NCBI GenBank assembly: GCA_024500155.1
Contig: CM044857.1
Location: 1,924,501 to 1,988,500 of the forward strand
DNA: 64,000 nt
DNA from: Chenopodium formosanum
Lineage: Eukaryota > Streptophyta > Magnoliopsida > Caryophyllales > Amaranthaceae
Direction of reading: 5' to 3'
Shown here: positions 59,807 through 64,000 of the stretch, in pieces
Numbering within the stretch: position 1 is the first letter of the stretch
Layout of the letters: every line of letters starts with the position of its first letter
The notes under the pieces: generated by a model
Databases searched by the model: none
What the model was told of the DNA's origin: nothing
The model's input: only the letters and a program-made list of their open reading frames with translations
Made by a program: the position numbers and the translations under genes

Positions 59807-60363
59807 AAATCAGAAGAAAAAAAATAGATCAGCCACGAAATTCTCCCTTGCCTTTTGTGCCAGCGATAGTTTGGAATGATTCCACCATAAGATGTCCATT
59901 AGTCTTTCCCTGCAACAGCATAAAAAGTCAATCATGATCCATAAACCATTATATCTTAGTTCCTCCATTTCTTTATATATGGAGCACTTTGACAACTTTG
60001 TCTAACAATCGCAGCGATCAAATAAAACCTATCTACATAACACAGCCACTGAAGCCTAAACATGTATGTCTAAGAGGCCAGAAAATGCATACCCTTTTTG
60101 GCAATAATGGTCCAGAAAACAATTCAGCAATGGACCGCCGAGGGCACTTTAATCTGTACAGCAAGAACATTAAAACCATACAATAAGAACAATTTGGAAG
60201 ACAACCATTGTAAAAGGCGGCAGATAAACAAATGGAATGGTATAGAAGCTCTCACATCGTCCGATACATTCCAGAACTTTAGACAGCATAGCCTAACATA
60301 CAGTAAGAATTAGTTGAGCAGTTTTTGTAGCAAATGAGCATTGAAAGCCAAATCTCTCCACAT
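39291..60363 (-). CDS. Intron-rich PPR (pentatricopeptide repeat) protein
   Basis: Coding exons, 5' to 3': 60363-60302, 60153-60093, 59909-59852, 59445-59407, 58969-58776, 58300-58193, 56945-56763, 54376-53861, 50455-50360, 50259-50086, 45017-44790, 42663-42556, 42471-42283, 40552-40433, 39692-39291. All phases close to about 845 codons. PPR-type helical pairs are visible, for example VLFNQCLDLMESQCLGKNEVTYSALLK, NHKAIEIFRKMKLCGIKLDAATYNIMIDCC and PERAIKMLAKMRKVKIKPDIRTYELL. P-type PPR proteins bind organelle RNA. Most plant PPR genes have few introns, so fifteen exons is unusual. Three points need care: a TAA (60312-60310) interrupts the frame opened by ATG 60363; the intron after 59852 begins GC (AAAAG|GCAAGG); and the next in-frame ATG is 59888-59886. 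Exons from 58969 on are well supported; the first four are inferred from splice sites. Confidence 0.85.
41161..41909. mobile_element. MULE-like MITE in PPR intron
   Basis: Imperfect inverted ends of about 45 bp: TACATGGTAGCTTCATACTA and CAAATTTCGCTTGGTAG at the left against TACATAGTGGCCTAGTATG and CAAATTCCATTTGGTGG from the right. The core is rich in CCACCC / GGTGGG words. No clear target duplication or transposase. Confidence 0.55.
45685..46629. mobile_element. hAT-type MITE in PPR intron
   Basis: 945 bp, ends TAGGGGTATT and (from the right) TTGGGGTGTT, flanked by CTTTTCAG on both sides (45677-45684 and 46630-46637). Subterminal GGGTACCCGACCCG-type repeats are dense at both ends. The centre has a leader-like and repetitive non-coding sequence. 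Confidence 0.88.
47264..47464. mobile_element. Stowaway MITE in PPR intron
   Basis: 201 bp with ends CTTCTTCCATTCC... and the complement ...CATAGGAAG, TA on both sides (47262-47263, 47465-47466), internal ATATTGCAAC / GTTGCAATAT inverted words and a CTCTCTTTCTCTCTCC run. Confidence 0.75.
48343..48884. mobile_element. MULE-like MITE with long inverted repeats in PPR intron
   Basis: Left part AAAACTACCTAAG, GTAAGAAACTACCTAATAAAA; right part gives the complement GTAAGAAACTACTTAATAAAA and AGAAATTACCTAATAAAA. The inverted arms are about 90-110 bp and imperfect; the core is G/T-rich with GGTGG words. A target duplication could not be fixed because of flanking A/T runs. Confidence 0.6.
49314..50058 (-). 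mobile_element. L1-type LINE 3' fragment with Au-SINE-like tail in PPR intron
   Basis: The minus strand encodes the typical last segment of plant L1 reverse transcriptase: VAEMRML, TYGHKRKDRLRNEIFRK, ENRLRWFRHV and the basic RGRGR end, broken by one stop. Toward its 3' side (49340-49378) lies GCCGACCCCAAATCATTTTG followed by GGACTAATGC and a (TTG)n tail, the well-known 3' end of Au-type plant SINEs. The 5' part of the LINE is missing, as in most insertions. It lies between exons of the PPR gene, in the same orientation, ending 28 bp from an exon donor. Confidence 0.8.
52581..53131. mobile_element. MITE-like element with AGTTTCTCAACATGAGAAAC ends
   Basis: Both ends carry AGTTTCTCAACATGAGAAAC followed, after three or four bases, by ATGTTTCTCA, in inverted orientation; each end is itself self-complementary. 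A region of 551 bp without coding potential. No target duplication was fixed. It lies between 16-bp direct repeats AAGTAAGAGCCATGGA at 52514-52529 and 53146-53161. Confidence 0.65.
53269..53460. mobile_element. Tourist-like MITE (PIF/Harbinger) in PPR intron
   Basis: 192 bp, inverted ends GGGCCTGTTCTCAT / ATGAGAACAGGCCC, TAA duplicated on both sides (53266-53268 and 53461-53463). Interior is a simple repeat of GAGCTGAACTGAACT words. Non-coding. Confidence 0.85.
57160..57880. repeat. GC-richer, repeat-like stretch in PPR intron
   Basis: Base composition is clearly less AT-rich than the flanking intron, and the word CCTTCGTCCAAGC recurs. It is followed by an A-rich tract at about 57997-58048. 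It looks like retrotransposon debris (an LTR or retroposon with a poly-A tail), but no protein motif was found. Confidence 0.35.
59725..59804. repeat. (AT)40 microsatellite in PPR intron 4
   Basis: An uninterrupted 80-bp AT dinucleotide run, 46 bp downstream of the inferred GC donor of the fourth intron. It is likely length-polymorphic and could form cruciforms. Confidence 0.95.
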
Positions 60364-60759
60364 TCGCCGCTCACGAATCGAACAAAGTTCCTGCTTCACA
60401 CAACCATTTGACCTTTCTCACCACCATATAATAACAATTTTCACAATAATTGACCTTTGGTCTCTCAGACATTTATCAAACATTCCAGAACTTTAGCAGA
60501 GCCAGGGCAGGAGGAGCCGCCGCCCTGGGGCCAGGAAGATAAGGTCTAATTTTATAGTTAAATCCTAACATTAAAGGATTGTGCAATACATAAGCAATCA
60601 AATTTGATTCAATTATCAAATAAAGCTCATAATTTTAGGGATATGTGATTCAATTATCAAATTTCTAGCAACACATACAATCGCTGGTTATATGATAATC
60701 TTTTATAATTTTAGATTGTGAAATTGATATGATAATTACTAAAAGAAACAACAACTTAC

Positions 60760-60850
60760 CTCGAACAATTAATTTGTAATGGAGAACGTCAAGTGCGATG
60801 TTGAATGCGCTTCAATGGAGAACTGAGCAAGAGAGCAAGAGCAATTCACT
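60760..60850 (-). other. Probable 5' untranslated exon of the PPR gene
   Basis: The minus strand shows a CTCTTGCTCTCTTGCTC-type leader without ATG, ending at the strong donor TTCGAG|GTAAGT (intron starts 60759). The next inferred exon starts near 60390 (acceptor GAAGCAG). The transcription start is not fixed; it would be near or beyond 60850. Confidence 0.5.
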
Positions 60851-62342
60851 TTGGGTCAGATCCGTCCAATAAATAAATAGTTCGAGTCTCTATACAATCG
60901 TTTAATTATGGGTCTAGGACGGGTCGGGCTTTATAATGATTTTAAATTAAAAACATCAATTTTGCTTTTATTCGGTTAAGTATTGGCGCATAACGCCTAT
61001 TACGCTTGAGAAATAAATAGGATGATAAAATGTACCAATATAGCATAATAGGTGACAGGAGATAGGTAATTTAGGAAAAAATAATCACAATATAGGTATA
61101 GGATGCCAAAAAGTACCACTACATATATAATAATACACAAAAAATACAATTGAAACAGCTTATATTTTAATGGTACATTATACATGCATAATAGTACACA
61201 AAAATGTAGAAATATATCAAATGAAAAAAATAATAAAAACCCCATAATGTCCTCCTATATGCATGCCTAACAAATAGGTGTTATGCGCCTATATGCACTC
61301 CTTTTATCCTTCTATTTTGTCAAATATTATCTCACACCAAATCTTGTACTCCCTTCGTTTTCAAATGATAGCCCCATATGAAACAATCACGTAAAATAAA
61401 AATAATAATAATAATACGAAGTAATTGGAATCTAACATTAAAGTACAAAAACAATTCATAATTAGTTTTGACTCGTTTGAATTTTTTGATTTTTTTTTAC
61501 GAAAAGCATCAGTCATAATTACATAATTCAGGTGAGGGATTTCCTTACTAGTCATGTCATCAATCCACAATCAATTAATACCAATCAGAATTCTTTTGGC
61601 ATCAATCCGCCTTTGAATTTACAAGCTTCTATATACTATACTAAAACACGGTACACTAGTTCCATGGCTGACATGTATCCCTGTTTTAGGTTAGCTTATT
61701 TTTGGTTAAAAATTATTACGGCATATCTTTGTCAAAAATCCTATTAAGATATATTATTGCCATATTAATTTTACGAAGTATTACATAATCTTCTCCAAAT
61801 ATGACACATGTCCCTATTTTAGTTTATTTTTATTTTTAGTTAAAAATTGTTATAGTGTATATTTTTCAAAAATCCTATTCATAAACATTATTGCATATTT
61901 TTACGTAGGAATATTTTAGTAAAGTAATTATTTTATGGAGTACGTACCATACTCAATTTTGCAATAATATTTATGAATAGGATTTTTGAAAAATATACAA
62001 ATAACATGTATAATACCTCAGTTTTTTATCACACGATTCTTTTTAGGTCTCGATTACTAGAAACAAATATGTCTATATAGGTATTATACATGTTATTTCT
62101 TAATTGGTTAACCATTGTTTAAGTAAATGAATTAGTTCTAGCATAATTTTATACAAATATAAATTTTCTTTGTAAAAATATGATTGTAAGTTTTCCTTAA
62201 AAGTTAAAGATAGAAGAATATATTCTAATGTTTTTGACATTTTATATTTTTACTACAATGTATAAAATAACGTATATATGTCATAATTATTGAATGTTTG
62301 ATTATATATCATAAAAAAAAAAAAGGTATTGACGGCAAAAAT
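60851..62342. other. Intergenic region with inverted-repeat cluster
   Basis: Promoter side of the PPR gene, then AT-rich sequence with a cluster of direct and inverted repeats (61675-62097), described under findings. No gene recognised. Confidence 0.5.
61858..62097. repeat. Two adjacent foldback inverted repeats
   Basis: First pair: 61858-61895 and 61960-61997, 38-bp arms with one mismatch (TTTTTCAAAAATCCTATTCA...). Second pair: 62000-62018 and 62079-62097, perfect 19-bp arms (AATAACATGTATAATACCT). The loops are about 60 bp each. Non-coding; probably MITE-derived. Confidence 0.85.
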
Positions 62343-64000
62343 TGTAACACCCTAGAAATTCTTTTCTTTTAAAATACTTGTTTTGCCCTGTTTAAAACTT
62401 TAAATAGGAATATATAAGATATTACCGCCACCGTGATAACGGCTAAGACAACTATCAAAGACACACAACGGAAGACTAATTTCAAAACCTTTCAAAACAA
62501 GTCAACTTGAAAAATCAATCGACGAAAGTAAAGTCAAACCAAAGTCAAACGAAGCAAAATAAAATCTACCTACAACTTGGAACCATTATAGGCCCTTATT
62601 AAAACCAAACCAAATTCAAAACCTTTTCGTTAGTCACGCATAATAATATTATCATAAATAATTAAAGCGATAAACACTTCATATACTTATGGAAACTAGC
62701 ATAATACGTTCTTCCCTCATGCCCATTCATGAATGTGCTTCAACACCTGAAAAGCTTATCTCTACCTATTTCCACTACTCTCCATTAAAAATGGGTCATC
62801 ATAGGGCCAAGATAAAGACAAGGCCAACAAACACACAAAACACACCATCAGCAAAGCTGAGTACATAAGCGCAATTAACACACTAGCATACAATTCTCTA
62901 TCAACACACTATTTACCTTGTTGCACCTGTTTTTCAAGCATACCACACTCAATAAAAATTCTCACTAGACACTAATATAATTTATTTAACGTTGATTACG
63001 CATCGAACGGGTTTCCCACTAACCTCCCCCAATAAATTAAGGTTACTGACATGGGAGCTAATCGTGCCAGCATCAAAACCACACATAGGTGGCGGAATTC
63101 CAGCGCATAATAAAAATTAAAAGGAATATACAGCGTCCTGTACTCCATTAGAAGTTATGATCAAATATAAAGTCACATAACTCCCCCCATATGTTCATAC
63201 TCAAGGTATATACGTTCCAAGAGTTTTGGTGCGCAATCTCTTTCACTTTACGTTATTTACCGCTTATTAAACTTGGTGATGACTCTCAAACCATAATCAT
63301 TCAATCAACAATAATTATTCAAACAATCAAATATATCAATTTAATTCTTGAATAATTAGTGACCACATAATATTTAATGTTGAACCCTTTTTAATTCTAC
63401 CTCGGTGCTAATGACACCTTAAATGCATAAAGCGCCACAAATCCTATCCCTCGGCGTTAAAAACACCTTAAGTGCACTAAGGCACCAACATACAATTTAT
63501 TCCTTGTGTACATAGACACTTATATAGCTCATTTTCTCATGCTTATAGCATCAATAAAAATTATATGAACCATAAATAAATTCCTTTTCAATATTCCAAA
63601 CCAAATTAAACATTTAGTTTGATTAAACATGCTCTCTATCATGCCATAAATAAATATGTGGTTCATAAATAATATTCCAAGCTATTATTTTCCATCCAAT
63701 AATCCATCACAAATAAATCATGCTTCATAATCCAATCACCAATAACATCCAAATCATAATTTCCAATCCAAACCTAGCATGATACTATTTGTAATCAATC
63801 AAACACATTTAGCATGCTATTACATCAACATAATTATGCTAAGTACGCGAACGTACCTTGAATACGATCTTAATATCGCCACAATTAATAGAAATCACTC
63901 ACTTCAAAGTCTCCTACAATTTAAAATCATTGAAGAATATTAAAATCCACCCTACACAAATTTCCAGCAATATATACTATTATAAAACCCCTCATACTTT
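62343..64000 (+). mobile_element. Probable LTR retrotransposon terminus running off the window
   Basis: Begins TGTAACACCCTAG, a start common among plant gypsy-type LTRs, and from here on the base composition changes (C/A-rich, few long T runs). No coding domain, primer site or second LTR is inside the window, so the assignment rests on the terminus and composition only. The rest of the stretch shows no gene. Confidence 0.35.

Noticed and set aside
59698..59937. Ile/Tyr repeat frame
   Set aside because: Translation of the AT microsatellite.
1..64000. CRISPR-like or defence-system arrays
   Set aside because: All repeats found are short tandem repeats or transposon ends; no spaced identical repeats and the sequence is a plant nuclear genome.

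Overview
This 64 kb window is nuclear DNA of a flowering plant, most likely a eudicot. The signs are intron-rich genes with GT-AG splice sites, plant-specific gene families (germin-like, MIZ1/DUF617, PPR, Mn-type metal tolerance protein, peroxisomal acyl-activating enzyme), AT-rich spacers, and many plant transposon types. The species cannot be fixed from the sequence alone. No rRNA or tRNA genes, CRISPR arrays or bacterial-style operons were seen.

Layout. 1-9.3 kb: a Mn/cation-diffusion transporter gene (MTP9/10-like, + strand, six exons). A second, splice-compatible first exon lies 3 kb upstream. 10.0-14.7 kb: a convergent (- strand) acyl-activating enzyme gene ending in the peroxisomal signal SKL. 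Its first coding exon is split by a 975-bp transposon with an 11-bp target duplication. 15.9-25.0 kb: a MITE, then a nested retroelement block, in which a Ty3/gypsy chromovirus sits inside the 3' LTR of a copia remnant. A short direct repeat lies on both sides of the block. 25.3-26.1 kb: an intact germin-like gene. 27.2-28.7 kb: a decayed fragment of the acyl-activating enzyme gene and a Mutator-like element carrying a broken GRF-type zinc-finger reading frame. 28.9-29.7 kb: an intronless MIZ1-domain gene. 30.1-34.8 kb: two hAT-type elements, the second with a CACTA element nested in it. 35.1-38.0 kb: a second enzyme fragment, a germin-like pseudogene without exon 1, and a third enzyme fragment. 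39.3-60.9 kb: one very long, intron-rich PPR gene on the - strand, its introns loaded with MITEs and an L1/SINE-like retroposon piece. 60.9-64 kb: inverted repeats and the start of a probable LTR.

The genes do not form a pathway. The main story is genome dynamics. An enzyme/germin-like pair appears to have been duplicated locally and then decayed, while transposons inserted into and around it. The most notable points are the transposon inside the acyl-activating enzyme exon, whose ends offer in-frame splice sites; the two alternative first exons of the transporter; and the PPR gene, where every intron phase closes but one stop codon and one GC-AG intron sit near the 5' end.
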